DNA from: Elysia chlorotica
Taxonomy: Eukaryota > Mollusca > Gastropoda > Plakobranchidae
Direction of reading: 5' to 3'
Length of the DNA stretch: 64,000 nt
Assembly: GCA_003991915.1 (NCBI GenBank)
Contig: RQTK01000692.1
Coordinates: 210,387-274,386 of the forward strand
The number at the start of each line of letters is the position of its first letter. Position 1 is the first letter of the stretch. A program made the position numbers and the translations under genes. This document shows, in pieces, positions 1 to 28,654 of the stretch. The notes under the pieces were generated by a model. The model was given only the letters and a program-made list of their open reading frames with translations. It did not search any database and had not been told where the DNA came from.

Positions 1-16
1 ATAGATAGATAGATAG
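1..16. repeat. (GATA)n microsatellite at window edge
   Basis: Four tandem GATA-type tetranucleotides open the window. The array is cut by the window edge, so its true length is unknown. Confidence 0.85.
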
Positions 17-3000
17 TCGAAATTCCTTAATTATATTGTGTAATGTTTTATCTATATACAATATTATAATAACTCCAGCTTGTTGGCTGAATGACAGGGG
101 GTGTAGAAGACCAAAATCAAGTGTAGCGATCTCTGCTCAGTACGTCTGCTACACAGTGGACTTCCCCAGAAACAAAGGAGTTTACTACGCCGGTTTACTG
201 CCCACAGAAAAAGTATGCATTGAAATTTCTCATCATACAACACATTAATAACTTTTTGATACCCTTAACTATGGGGTTCGACAATGTTGTGACATTCATT
301 TTAATTATTCCATTGATGATTTTGCAGTTAAACTACAAGTACAATACATGCTACACAAGAATAGAACAAACTTAAAAATTCAATAACAAATTACTTTTAC
401 CGTATGCTAGTTTCTATTGTTGAATCACTCACAGTACAGTTTATTCACTATAAAGTATCGTCAGAATCTAAAGGAATATCACTACTAGTAGTACAAAACT
501 TAAAAATTAAAATTTTCAATTTTAATTCTGCATTCACGCCAATTACACTTAAAAAAGGGTCAAAACACAGAACACCAAGAGCTAAAACATGGGAGGATTC
601 AGAAACTAATTAAATTTAACAAAACGGGAAGTCTTCCATATAGGTACTGACGTTTCAAGGTTTAATTAAAAGTAAAAAGTTTAAAGTAATAAGTTGTTAT
701 TCAATAGTTTTTCTACTATCAGTTCACTAATAAAAATTCATGGAAAGTTACTATAGTAATCAAAAGTAAGCAAAGAGCTATTTTTTGCTATTTAGAAAGT
801 TGAATCGGGCACTCTAGGCGCTGTTCGAGAGTGCCGTACTCCTAGAATCTCGTCTACGCGTACGGTCACGTACGAGCAGCCACGGCCTTCTATTATTGTT
901 TTCTCACGATTATGTTTGGCAAATTTTGTGGTAAGTTTCGGCATTTCTGGCAAATTTCGTGACAAATTTTTGGGGTTCAAATGGCAAGAAAAAAAATGTG
1001 GGGTTAGATTGTGCATGATCAAACCACCGCAGCAGAACCGCACCGCAGTCTGCTTTGCCGAAGGAGTGTGTACGAGCACGAGATGCGACCTCCGCGTTCG
1101 GTGTATTTAGTTATGCCGTGATAAGGTTACGATTGATGCTTCTCATGTGTCAGTCTTCTACCCTGACTTGCAATAAGTGAATGATAAATGATGGACAGAT
1201 AAATGGAAACATAATTACGTTGGTTCGTAAAATAGGTGGGTGCGTCAACCGCCCATTGTGTATAAACCTTTTCAAAGAAAATATATTTGGCAGGGATATA
1301 ATAATTATGCGCTCATAGTAAAGACAGATCAACAAAGTTGATGAACTTTTTTCTTTCCTCTCCTAAAATACAATTTACAGTTAAAGCTACTCTTCCTAAC
1401 AAAAACAGTTGCTTTAAAGGTTCTGTTTAAACTCAAACACCTTTGCTCATGAGGTGTATTCAAAGATTGAAAGCCATTTTGGCATGTGGCAACCTTCCAG
1501 AGTAAGCTCTTCATGTTTGAAGTAATTTTGGTTTTGTGATTATTTTTCTTGTTCACTTTCTAGTTTCTCCTTCTCAGCTAACTCTTTCATTCATAGATAG
1601 ATAGTACGCTAGATCTAAGGCCATCATCACCCCTTAGGCTAAGCCTAATAATAGACCCTATCTTATGGTTTGTTTTCGAACTGAATATATTTATGTACAT
1701 AATTTTATTGCATAAGTATATGTCCGTGTGAAAGTTACTTTATATTTAGACTCGATTAAATCCAGCCTACTCAGGAGGCGGTAAATCTATGATTGTGATC
1801 TCGATCTAAATCTAGAAATCTAGTCTAGATCTAGTCTAGATTCTAGACTCTAGATGAGTAGATCCTATTGGAGACGAACAGTTCACTGAAGTCTGAACTG
1901 GCCATTGGTCATGTTGAAAATAGGGGCCTATCTTTAGAGCACTTTGGTGACTAGAGCAGTTTGGTGACTCTTATACTCTAGTCTGGGGCTAGATCTATTT
2001 CCTTTAAGTTAAATACTGTGGTATTCCAAAACCGCTAAAACTAGACCTAGAGATTTACTCAGAACACTTACGGGTCGGATGGCACTCTAGCTAAGCTATC
2101 TACGACTAAGACTGGCTAACCGGTGTCTAGATTTTCTCTACAAGGTTAACTATCACTATGACCGGTAAATGTGACTACTTAAACTAGATGAACAGCACTA
2201 TAGATCTTGCACAGACTTACAAACACAAGTGCCGTCCAGGAGCTGCGCTCCAACTGCAAACTAATACTACAAAAGTACAACTTAGGCTCAACACTTCAAC
2301 TTTGTTGGGAAGATATTGTAAGTGTAAGTAGATGGAATGGACAAATACAAAGGTTGAAACACAAATCTCCCCAAAGTCCGAGAAGGCTGTCTGGTTCAAC
2401 TTCACTCCAAAAACTTACCTAGTTACCTTTGCACTTGATGAACGCACCAAAAGACACAAACATATAAGGAATTCCTAATAAACGCTATCCCACCACAATT
2501 CCTTTTACAAAAACAAAGGCACTTAGAGATCGATCTAGTTTAGATTTCAGTAATTCAGGTCAAATTGTGGACTTTCTGCTAGTCCGATCAGATAAATTAT
2601 GAGCCAGAAGGGTCACATATAGGCCCCCCTTATGTATTACATCATTTATACGTCAGAATGGAACAGTTTTGAATAGAGCACACTTAGGATAGAGATGTAA
2701 TTTTATAAAGTCTTCAGGACTTCAGATGAAGATGGGGAGCAGTAGAAATAGATCTAGTACAACTATAAGCCAAGAATCGTCCATTTTAGTTGCAAAGGCC
2801 TTAGCATTTAATTTACGATTGCTGCGATTATTCCCAGGTGGGCTGCCAATACTAAAAAGTATTATTCCCAGCCTGCCTCTTTTCTGGTAGATATGGTGGT
2901 AGTGGAGGTACCTAACATTAAACAATAAATTGTTCCCAGCGTGATTTTCATTGTCTGGCTGCCTGTTCTTATATAAACATTTTTTAATTAAGACAGGTTT

Positions 3001-4087
3001 TTTTTTTTTTTTTATTAGAAGCAACTTGAATAGATCGCTAATCTAGATTTACACTTTAACTGATTAAAGGTTTATAAGTTGGATAGATTTTAGTGAGATT
3101 GGCTTGGCAATAGGCTGGGAATAATGCTTTTTAGTATTGGCAGCCCAGCTGGGAATAATCACTCTGTTTATGGCTTGATTACATCCATTCCAGATTTACA
3201 CCTCAAGACGGGCTAAAAATCTGCTAATAACCAACTGTATACGTTTACATATCTCACACACCAGGCAAACTTAACAGCATATCACATAATTGTAAAACTT
3301 ATTATGAGGAGTAATCAGGGATACCAGATAAGCACAGTCACGCAAAGCACTGGACCCACTTGATACGCATGTTTATGTCGGCCGAGCGGTCTTGTTTCAG
3401 ATAGCCTCGGGAGTGATGCATGTACATGTGTGTATTATAGTCAATTAGTGGATGATAACAGGATGCGAAAGAGCATACAGTTGATAAACTAAAGGGTTTG
3501 GGTGATTGGAAACACATCGCATCTGTAGGGTGCCTGAAGCATGTATTTAAGGAATAATGTGCAATTTTTGTATCTCAGTCCGAGATATATAAGGTCCAAA
3601 TGCAGTGATGCCAATATTTTTAAATTTAAGTGTTTTTATCATTTTCAGTAAAAATAAAATAGCAGAGTTATCTTTCAAGGGTAATGCCCTGACATCCCAT
3701 ACACTTTTGGAGTTCCCTGTCTGTAGACCAACAGACATTTGAAGGCTGAGGCTCAACAAAGTGATGATAGAAGAAATATTTCTTTGATCGTCCTCCCAAT
3801 GGCTTGTGTGCATCTTAACACTATTTTCCCCCTTCTGTCCACCTCTCACTGCAGATGTGCAAACAACTTCTGAATAACATTTAAAAGAGGTGGATATTTT
3901 TTTTTTTTTTTTTTTAACAGTCTCACAAAAGTTCTTCAAACTTGAAAGGATTTTAATGCGCATAGTTAGACAGTTAAAATAGAGAACATTTTTATTCTTA
4001 ACATTTTACAAGAACAGCGTGTATAAATAAATATAATAGTTTAAAATTATTTTTTTCATCATATCCTCTCTTTTTATTCATATTCAG
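17..4087. other. Non-coding region upstream of CDK8 coding exon 1
   Basis: No conserved protein could be recognised in either strand. About 790-1140 is noticeably richer in CpG than its surroundings (clustered ACGCGTACG and CACGTACG words) and could be promoter DNA, but no core promoter can be named. A short ORF near 2207-2422 resembles nothing I know. Around 1790-1860 the sequence is built from overlapping CTAGATCT-type words. The CDK8 5' non-coding exon may lie here, because coding exon 1 is preceded by a splice acceptor. Confidence 0.4.
2826..3160. mobile_element. Inverted-repeat (MITE/foldback-like) element
   Basis: Two 50-base arms at 2826-2875 and 3111-3160 are reverse complements with about 47 of 50 positions matching, separated by 235 bases. 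Each arm carries the decamer TGGGAATAAT twice, so there is a direct repeat inside each terminal inverted repeat. No transposase ORF lies between the arms. The layout suits a non-autonomous DNA element, but the family was not identified and target-site duplications were not established. Confidence 0.6.
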
Positions 4088-4109
4088 GTTCTCACGATAT
4101 ATTTGCATC
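4081..4109 (+). other. Splice acceptor and 22-nt 5' UTR before CDK8 ATG
   Basis: A pyrimidine-rich tract ends in CAG at 4085-4087, followed by 22 bases and the ATG at 4110. This implies at least one non-coding 5' exon upstream, which could not be located from sequence alone. Confidence 0.6.
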
Positions 4110-19194
<15,085 letters not shown>

Positions 19195-19726
19195 AGTCTT
19201 CCTGCTGCTTGAGGCAGTGAGCGAGGCAAGAAAAGCTTGCAGCAATGAGCCAGGATCTGACCAAAGACACTTTCTAGAATCAGTGCAAGCAAACCCTCAG
19301 AGCCTGCTGCTGGGTCATCCGTATCGATCCAGGAATTAACCCCTTCGTGACATACAACGAGTCCGATTTCTCGTGACAGGATGTCTAGCTCATGTACATT
19401 GTACGTCTTCAAAACCGCCTACTTCGCCATTCCCCATGGCGCTTAGATGCACAATGTACATCGTGATTTTGTACTGCATAAAAACGATCACAGCGATTTT
19501 GAAAATGTGTGAATCATTAATACTCATCAGTTTTTGAGAGCAAATTCTGTGCTTGTTCCTACCTTCTCTCTTCTTCATTCCTTTCACGAAACTCAAACTG
19601 CAAGTTACCATCGAGCCTTCAACTAATTTTTGTTTTCATATTTTTGTTGATTTTGAAGGGGTTAAAATCGCTGATTCACCTTGACCAAGGTTGTAAATCA
19701 GAGAGAGCTAACCTGGCATCAATAAA
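19195..19726 (+). other. Probable CDK8 3' UTR with AATAAA
   Basis: The first canonical AATAAA after the stop is at 19721-19726, giving a 3' UTR of about 550 nt if the final exon at 19078 is used. Later signals exist, so a longer UTR is possible. Confidence 0.45.
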
Positions 19727-21099
19727 AGTTTGTTAAACAGCAATTTCACATTCCTGCAGTATTAGTTAATTGCAGTAATTTGTTCTAATCAGTGGCTCTA
19801 GCCAACTTCTCCACACTCTGGACTCCATACTTTTTTTGTTTTACTTTTTTCTAGTATTCGTTTTTGGAACAATCAGAGCCCTAATTCTTGGTTCCTCGAC
19901 GCTTTGTCAAAGAGTATTTGACCAACTTTTTCTTTACTTATCTTTCAGTGGACTCTCCTGCATGTCGCCTTTATTTGCCAAATTTTTTCTTGTACATTTT
20001 GGGTCAGAAGCGTTTTTTTCCATGCATCTCATTATTTACTGTAGCTTTAGGCTATAAAATGATAAAGAAGGAGAACAAATTATATATGAGTTTCACCTAG
20101 CTATTCTAAAGTATATCCTTTGTATACGTATGCCTTATCAAAAGCAATGGGTTGTGGTATTTTTTATGTAGACCAAAATCATTTAGCATCAGAACTTCTA
20201 TTATCCTTCAAAGTGTTCCAGAGAGAATTTGATGAAAAGGATAAGTTAGGTTTACATTCTAAGTCAACTTTTGACATTGGACTGATGAACATTTTTCCAC
20301 TCATTTATTTGTTTTTATTCCCATTCAAATTCATCTGGATGTTTAAAAAACAAACAAAGATCATGTTTACCACATCTTGTGTTCATCACTATCGGAGATC
20401 AAAATAACCTTTTTTTTTTTGCTATATATAATTTTTCTTTTGAAAATTCATTGTAAGTGAAGTGTCCACCAATAAGTATTACAGTAGTACATCTGCAGTC
20501 CAAAAAATATTAGGCAACCAGGAAAACTCCAAGCTTTTTTACAGATTAGGTAGACCTAATTTTTAAGTGATCTAAAACTCTATATAGCACAGATTTCCTG
20601 TTCTATGGGTTCTGTTATTGTTGTTTCGCCATGTAATGCAACATCATCATGACAATAGTAGCAGCAAGGTGCCTGTGATTAAACTTTATAAGTATTTGAA
20701 CAGGGCTAAAAAAAAAAAACATTTTTGTAACTATTCTAGACAAAAAGTATTTGGCTCATCTTTGTTTAGAAAATTTGGAAATTTTGGAGGGTTTTGAAAA
20801 TTGTTAAATGGGTATAAGATTTCTGGAAGTAAACTATGTTTTCCCACATAAGCTGTGTAGGCTACAGAGGTAGACAAGTTCATCAGAAATTAGCTCATTG
20901 CTGTACGTTTTCGTGTCTTGTGGAAAGTATGACACTGAGATTGAGATTTCTCTTTTTTTTTTTCCTTTCTAACAAATGAAGGCATGTGCAATATCATGAG
21001 TCAAGGAACTTTCTAAGTGGAAAAAAATGTCATTAATCATGCAAAACTTAAGCTTGTGGGTAAACTGCATGATTGTTGTAGATTTTACAAAGTACCCCA

Positions 21100-21149
<50 letters not shown>

Positions 21150-22012
21150 GTTGTTATTATTGCGTCCCCGCAGTTTTTCACGGCTATAATTTGGCAAACT
21201 TGTATCCACAAATTTTGGCCACGGCTGTAATAGCAAAATGAAAATNNNNNNNNNNNNNNNNNNNNNNNNNNNNNNNNNNNNNNNNNNNNNNNNNNNNNNN
21301 NNNNNNNNNNNNNNNNNNNNNNNNNNNNNNNNNNNNNNNNNNNNNNNNNNNNNNNNNNNNNNNNNNNNNNNNNNNNNNNNNNNNNNNNNNNNNNNNNNNN
21401 NNNNNNNNNNNNNNNNNNNNNNNNNNNNNNNNNNNNNNNNNNNNNNNNNNNNNNNNNNNNNNNNNNNNNNNNNNNNNNNNNNNNNNNNNNNNNNNNNNNN
21501 NNNNNNNNNNNNNNNNNNNNNNNNNNNNNNNNNNNNNNNNNNNNNNNNNNNNNNNNNNNNNNNNNNNNNNNNNNNNNNNNNNNNNNNNNNNNNNNNNNNN
21601 NNNNNNNNNNNNNNNNNNNNNNNNNNNNNNNNNNNNNNNNNNNNNNNNNNNNNNNNNNNNNNNNNNNNNNNNNNNNNNNNNNNNNNNNNNNNNNNNNNNN
21701 NNNNNNNNNNNNNNNNNNNNNNNNNNNNNNNNNNNNNNNNNNNNNNNNNNNNNNNNNNNNNNNNNNNNNNNNNNNNNNNNNNNNNNNNNNNNNNNNNNNN
21801 NNNNNNNNNNNNNNNNNNNNNNNNNNNNNNNNNNNNNNNNNNNNNNNNNNNNNNNNNNNNNNNNNNNNNNNNNNNNNNNNNNNNNNNNNNNNNNNNNNNN
21901 NNNNNNNNNNNNNNNNNNNNNNNNNNNNNNNNNNNNNNNNNNNNNNNNNNNNNNNNNNNNNNNNNNNNNNNNNNNNNNNNNNNNNNNNNNNNNNNNNNNN
22001 NNNTTATTATTA

Positions 22013-22069
<57 letters not shown>

Positions 22070-24497
22070 CTCCCCCCTCCCCCTTATTATTGCTTTTATT
22101 TCCAATATTACTGTTCATATTAGCATTTTTTTTCATGGCCAAGCATATCACATGTTAGAGAGAAAAATCTGAGAAACTGTAAACTTAAGTCTTGTTGACA
22201 GCATCTATACGAATCTTTTCCTCTTCAACTACCAGATCATGAGAGAGGGAAGGAGCTGGCTCATTACCTTTCTATTGGAATCTTTTATTCACAATGTTTA
22301 ACCCATTTAAAGCCCCACTTCGATGTTCCCGAACGTTCTACCACAAGGATGTGCATATTTGTTCCTTGACCCATGGTTGCACATGTTTTTCTCATGCTGT
22401 CAAGCTGTGGATTGATTTTCATGCATCGCGACGTATGGCTGATTAAGTTTGATATCATCTTATTCTCAGAGAAAGATCAAAACAAACAAATGTTTTGAAA
22501 GGTTTGCTTCATGTGTAAATGTTGTTTTATCTTTTAAGTAATTCAGAGTGGTGTTTATTAGAAGAAAAAGTTTAATTTATTATTTCAAGAAATACATTGA
22601 GACTGTTTGTCTTATTTTAGATTTAATCTCTTGATCCTAGCATGATAATGAGTTCACGTTTGTTTGTTTTTTAATTTATAGAGTTGGTATCAATCAATGC
22701 TGTGTTTAAATATCCATAACTAATGATGTGTGTGACTTTTCCATCCAATTGGTAATTTTTGTGCAAGCATCTATTTCAATAGAGATGTTTTATTTTAATT
22801 TTTATTGTATATAATTTTTAATTTTATTCAAATTGGCAAATCAGTTGTCTTTTTTTCAAAGACTTGTATAGACGTTATTCATGTAGAAGTATAAATAGGA
22901 TAATATAAGCTGTTACATGTATTGTTAACACATAAACATGCTTTTAGAATGGACCCTTATTCGTTCTTCACATGTATATATTACTTTTTTTTATTGTATA
23001 TAAACGATTTTATACTCTCTTTTCAACTCAAGTTTAGCAAGAAAGTTACTGGGTTGTTGCTTTTTTTTTTTAGTTTCCCATGTGTTTTTTAACTGAATTA
23101 ATTATTTTTAATTGTATGCAACTCAATGGCTAGACTTTTTATTGGTTTACTAGTCAGACGTTCTGACTGATCTGGCCCTTATGAATAGTGTGGTGAAGGA
23201 GATTGTCTCACTCTGTAATGGGCAGAATTGTACAGACAACTTTAGTGATCTCTCTTTTTGTTGTTTTTTTTTTTGTTTTTTTTTTTGTTTTTGTTTTTCT
23301 TTAATTCTTAAGCAAGCAGTTGCACTGACTTCTTTGACAATTTTAATTGGGTACATAATTTAACTAAATTCAAATGGACGCCATAAGGTAAATAAAAAGC
23401 AATAAATTTAAAAAATATGTATATAAATTATTATACTTTGTTTATCACTGCCCTTTTTTTATGATTGAAAAAAACAACAGCTGAGATGTAAAAACTGACT
23501 TTCTGTAATTATAGAGATGCAAGATGTGTGCATGGGTTTAAATTGGAAAAGTTGCTTTTAGTACATGGTCTCAGAATTAAAAGGACTTACGGTAAATGAT
23601 GTATAGAGATCTACTGTCAGTAATGTTATTTGAAATAAATTCCACATTATAAACATAGACCACTGTTCTGCCATTGTTTTTATTTCACTTGTTACTCTTA
23701 GGCATGGATGTAAATGAACCGGCATGATCAGCTCAGAGTCTGTTTGCACTGTCTCAGTTAAACGTCTCCTGGTCGGAGGGACAGAGCAGCCCTATGACAA
23801 ACACTTATTTAGGACAATTTTATGTGCTGCTTTATGCCCAAACTTCTTTCTCAGTCACCTCTGCCGATTATGAAATACTAACACTAGTTCACTTGAACAG
23901 GGTTTGAACCTGATAAAGTGATTGTCGACGTTGACATTATGGCAGATCCTTTTTACTAAACATAACTTTTACAACAACAACTTCAAAATTTCTCTGTCTT
24001 GTGCTATGCAGCCTGCCTCTTTGATTCTCATTTCAAGCCTTTCTTGAGTTGCCTGAATTCATCTTCTTTGTTTGCCATGTCCTCTTTGATGCTCTCATAT
24101 CATTTCAATGCCATGGTGTCAAAATATGTGGGGGTAGTACATGTAGATCAATGTGGCTGTGAGTTGAGTGTGATACTAATATTGCTTGCCTTAGACTTTT
24201 TCATATCACATAGCTTTTCTTATCAGCATTACCATAAATTATAATAATTAATATAGATGATATGGAACAAACAACCAAGATGCGGTAGGAAGGATGACTT
24301 AGAAAGAGAGGATCGGTGAGAAGCAACAGATAAGAATATATATTGAACAAAAAAATTCAAATAAGAGAGGGGTGAGCTTAAGTCGCTGGTTGATTTGTGG
24401 GTGTGTTTATGCTTTTTGTTGGTTTGTTGTTGTTGTTTTTTCTTAAATATAAAATGTTATGCATGTCTTATACCTGGTAATCCTGATTACTACAGAT
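19727..24497. other. Intergenic or long 3' UTR DNA, no gene seen
   Basis: AT-rich sequence with T tracts and no conserved coding segment. ORFs here are short and unlike known proteins. It contains the gap and flanking (ATT)n arrays listed separately. Confidence 0.5.
21102..22067. repeat. (ATT)n arrays flanking a 758-base assembly gap
   Basis: (ATT)n runs at about 21102-21149 and 22004-22067 flank undetermined bases at 21246-22003. Conceptual ORFs spanning the gap are meaningless. Trinucleotide slippage probably caused the assembly break, and the true gap length is unknown. Confidence 0.95.
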
Positions 24498-24758
24498 GGT
24501 TGGTTGGTTGGTTGGGTTGGTTTAACGTCCAACATCAGCACTATATAGGCTATATTGTAGACGGGCCCCAAGACGGATGTATGACATTTATGTGCTGCCA
24601 CACACGAGACAGGGCGTGGATACCATGACTCCTGTCTCAGCCGGTCACATTATACTGACACCGACCTAACCAGTAGGGAAGGCAAACAGCCAGGATTCGA
24701 ACTCGGGACTTTTGCGTCGGAAGCCGATGTTCTACCCATAGACCACCGCGCCCCCCTA
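24498..24758 (-). mobile_element. tRNA-derived SINE, near full length
   Basis: Minus-strand orientation. The tRNA-like head is at 24700-24758, with box A-like sequence at 24735-24745 and a canonical box B, AGTTCGAATCC, at 24693-24703 (minus strand). The central body includes GAGACAGGAGTCATGGTATCC (spread over about 24610-24640 on the plus strand). The 3' tail reads GTTGGACGTTAAACCAACC followed by (CAAC)n on the minus strand. Related fragments recur at 25969-26188, 30197-30320, about 39204-39250, 39502-39545 and 39627-39745. Confidence 0.85.
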
Positions 24759-24808
24759 CTACATATAAATAATTAAGAAATTTATTTTGTTTTAATATAA
24801 TTATAGTA

Positions 24809-24923
24809 TGTGGGTGTTTTTGCAGTTAAAGGCCGTTTTACAACGCTCTTTATGATATATAGTATAAATATATATACCATAAAGAGCGTTGTAAAACGGT
24901 CTTTAACTGCATAAACACCCATG
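24809..24923. repeat. Near-perfect 53-bp inverted repeat (hairpin)
   Basis: Arms 24809-24861 and 24871-24923 are reverse complements with 48 of 53 matches and only a 9-base loop (24862-24870). In RNA most of the mismatches could form G-U pairs. It could be a palindromic MITE or foldback element, or a small-RNA precursor. It is not protein coding. Confidence 0.85.
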
Positions 24924-25968
24924 TCTTATCAAAGCTTTGAGCACACAAAACAAAACAAAAATTAAAATATGCAGTACATTTTACTTGTAGTTGAAAAATG
25001 TTTTCCAAACAACCAAACAAATTTCTAAATTGTTTTTAAGACAAGTGAATTCCTATGTAACTTGGTGGAAGTAGCATGAGGAAAAAGAACTTCTGATATT
25101 TTGTAATTACCAGGGTGGTTTTGGTAAAGTTAAGGATTTATGATGCAAAACAGTAAATGCGTAATTTTAAATATTTTTTTTTAATGAACCCTATTTTAGA
25201 GCTGCATCAGATTCAACGGATTTAAAGACTGCAATAGTATGGTCAGGACGTTAATTTCTGGAATGTACATTATAATACGCGTATTATTACTATTAACTTG
25301 CTAAGTGCTACATAGACGTTACACATTACAACAACAACAAGTCGGAAAGAGAGACATAGCCTGTTTTCATCCACGCAACACCTGGTTGAGCCTGTCAAAC
25401 TGTGCAATCATTGAGGGAGAGATAAGAAGAAACGTTCAACAATAACAAAATTGAGAATGCACTATTGCGACGAGTCGAGTACGCCTGTACATAAAAACAT
25501 AAGGGCTGATAAAAATCGCCCTGGTTCATTGACTTGTTACTTTTTTTTAGTAGTGATAAGGTGATATCATAGGCCTCACAGTCATGTGTTTGTTGTGGTT
25601 TTTTTTATTTTTTTTTATTTCAAGTACATGTACTTATGACAATTCTGTTGATTAAAATCGTTCTGTATTCGCGACATACTTATTTAAGATACGGAGACGT
25701 CACTAGAGTCACTGGCAATCTTAAGTTTTTCGAAGAATATACCGTAATACGTTCCCGTAAAAAAATTGTTCCCCATACACCTACACGTGTTGTGGACCAT
25801 TTTTAAATGGTTGTGAATGTGGGTGTTATTTTGAAAATGTTACACAAGGAAAAGGCTGTTATTTGAAATTTGTGCACCAACTCAATGTTCCAAAACTGTT
25901 AAGTAAAGTTGTTAGATATCATGAATCATGCAGAAAAGGTAACAGTACAGTTTGGTTTCTAAAAATCC

Positions 25969-26188
25969 AACGTCTGTAACGACGTCCTGTTATGACTGGG
26001 TCCTGAGACAGTTTTGCGCGTCGCCACACAGAGACTGAGCGGGGATAGCAGGACTCGTGCCACATTACACCGGTCAAACCAGTAGGTTATACATAGCTTA
26101 TACAAACAATGCGATCGTCGGATAAAAGAACCGATTTCACCCTTAATAGAAGTCCAACGCTCTACCACTTAGCCATCTCGGTCCTCCC
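25969..26188 (-). mobile_element. Divergent SINE copy
   Basis: On the minus strand it begins with a tRNA-like head containing a perfect box A, TGGCTAAGTGG (26165-26175). The body shares the GTGTGGC..CTGTCTCAG blocks with the SINE at 24498. Box B is degraded and the 3' tail is missing. Confidence 0.65.
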
Positions 26189-26768
26189 TTTACCAGAAGC
26201 AACTACATGTAGGTGTCACACCTTTTTTTTTTTAAATTAAAAACATTATAATTGTTGTTTGTAGATAACAACGAAGTAAATGATTTTTTTTATTACGGCT
26301 AGAAGCTTCGGAAAATCAGATCATTATCATCACATAATGCCTCTAGGTTCGAGTCTTTCTTGCATGATACATGTAGGCCTATAAGATCTATTTTTCTCCT
26401 GGCCGTTCTGTCCATCGCTCAACTGTCTGACCCAACGCCATGTGACATCATTGTTATCAACAAATCTTATGCATTTCTTATATATAGCTTTGAGCTGTGT
26501 TTTTGTTTTGTTTTGTTTTTCGCTCTTGTTTTTTTTACGTTGTACACAAGGGGTTCAACTTATTCCCAACGCGTGATGCGATCTTAAGTCTATGGCAAGA
26601 AATCCAACTGTCCCCATTCTCATTTAATAAATTGTATTCCATAACAAACAAATTTAGTCAGGTGATTAACTTAGAAATCACGTGTTTTTTTCTGGACTGA
26701 AAATCTCGACTGATAAATTGCATTGGCACTTATGGCTCAGGCTTATTATCTTTTATTTTAATACTCTC

Positions 26769-26931
<163 letters not shown>

Positions 26932-27845
26932 GCTGTCTAATTAATGACAACCCCTTCTCTTTATTTGTAGCCCCCGATGGTTACATTTTTCCGTCTCTGG
27001 GAGTGAGAAACGGGGTGTCAAAATTATCACCCCTAGATATAGAGAGATACTTTATTGTTGTCGTTCTTGCTTTTCTTCGTATTCTTCTTCTTCCACTCGG
27101 ACCCACATGACGAAACATTCTAGTGTGTATGTGGCAGACCTTCAAAGTTGTTATAGGGTAAAGTTATCCAATTGCAAGCAAAATAATTTATGACAACGCT
27201 GTTTTTTTTTGTTTTGTTTTTTTTTTTTAAATTGAGGCAGCAGTATCTTGTTACATAATAAAGGCATTTTTCAAGTCCGTCCTTCGTTATATCTAACATT
27301 TGCTGTATACAATTCAAAATTAATGTGCTTATAATGTTTCCGAAGCTTAAGCGGTTGTTGTGTCACACATCAGCAGCGATAGTAACTCAGTTGTTTACAG
27401 GATTTCAATATGATGGGTGGAACTAGATCTAAATGTAGAACTGATATAGATCTAGTGATCGCAAACAGAAACGAAAATTTTCATGTGAAAATCTTACAGA
27501 AATTAATGTTGGATAACGAAAGGAATAAAAATTTCAGGAACAAGTCTATAAATAGATCTAGATTATACTTGGGCCTAGATGTCTGATTAGGATTAGCGGA
27601 GTATAGTAAAATGATCCCATTTTGAACAGGTCCTGATTCCGGACACAAGCAACTCCTTCTCCTTGTGTATCTCATATCCATCTCCAAAATACAGTTTTGG
27701 TTCATACTGTCAGCTGGTTCGTTCTTTTTCAAATTTTCTGTCGCCTTCATTTAAAACAATAATGAAGTCTAACACAATTTTGCACCACGCTTAAGGGCGA
27801 AAGCACCAGAGCCAGACCAAACCTTTTCTCCCTAAAACTAGTGTT

Positions 27846-28654
27846 TTGAATGCGTTTTCATGTTATTTATGCCTAGAAATCATGTTTTTGCACTGTTCGG
27901 AAAAAAATCGTTGGTCTCAAAATAATGTGAACACCCCATGCTCCAATTCCCTTTCAACAATCAGTCTTTTTGGATACCAAGGGAGGTCAACCCAGGATCC
28001 TCCAGCCGAAGGTCCACCAAGATTTGGTGGGTCAGATGCTCATGCCTCCTGGCTTCCAGAGAGGTCGAGCGAGGTGCAACTAGATTCACTTTCTAGTTAA
28101 CTTGCTGGAAAATTCCCTGCTGTCGATTTTACCAATGCCAACTCTTTAGGTAACAATAAACAAATCATACAGACTTAAACATAGTTCCCCCATCATTCGG
28201 AATTAAATGCAGCACAAAGCCAACCACACTTGAGGAAGGTTCAGCCAGTTATCTGCTTGGCAGCCATGGCATGATTTCTTCATTAATTGCCCACGTAGGT
28301 TCTGATTGTTTTAATCAATTACCTGACGCAGCTGAGAATACAAATAATAACAATGCCCTCGAAATATTCAGCTCACCAACCCCAAAGACCAGAAACACCT
28401 CACGGGGACGAGGGGGGGGGAGAGACATTATATGTCATGTGCTCCTTACCAGTGTCAACATTATTGACTTTAGGAGAGAACAGGAAAACGAAACGATTAG
28501 AAAGGAGCATGAGAAACAATTGAGACAACAACAAAAACAAGTCCACTCAAGGGAAGGGGCCACAGCCTACACGAAGAAAATAGGCGCATTCCACAAGGAG
28601 CTTCATGTAGGGCCTACTCCACACGCTCACATCCTATCCTTATTTCAAGTTTAG
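27846..28654 (+). other. Unassigned interrupted ORF cluster, possible processed pseudogene
   Basis: Two open stretches (27846-28100 and 28271-28654) show ordinary protein-like composition: PPAEGPPRFGG in the first, and a charged, coil-like FRREQENETIRKEHEKQLR in the second. Splice signals are not convincing and in-frame stops separate the pieces. I do not recognise the source protein. It could be an intronless pseudogene, a transposon ORF1 piece or chance. Confidence 0.25.

Noticed and set aside
3374..3415. GGCCGAGCGGTCTTG as a tRNA-Leu/Ser gene
   Set aside because: Box A-like only. No box B or T-arm follows at the required distance.
3547..3963. 138-codon minus ORF upstream of CDK8
   Set aside because: Includes a poly-Lys run from a T tract, has no recognisable motif and ends close to the CDK8 exon. 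Probably chance.
21048..22158. ORFs of 306 and 367 codons
   Set aside because: They consist mainly of undetermined bases and (ATT)n translation.
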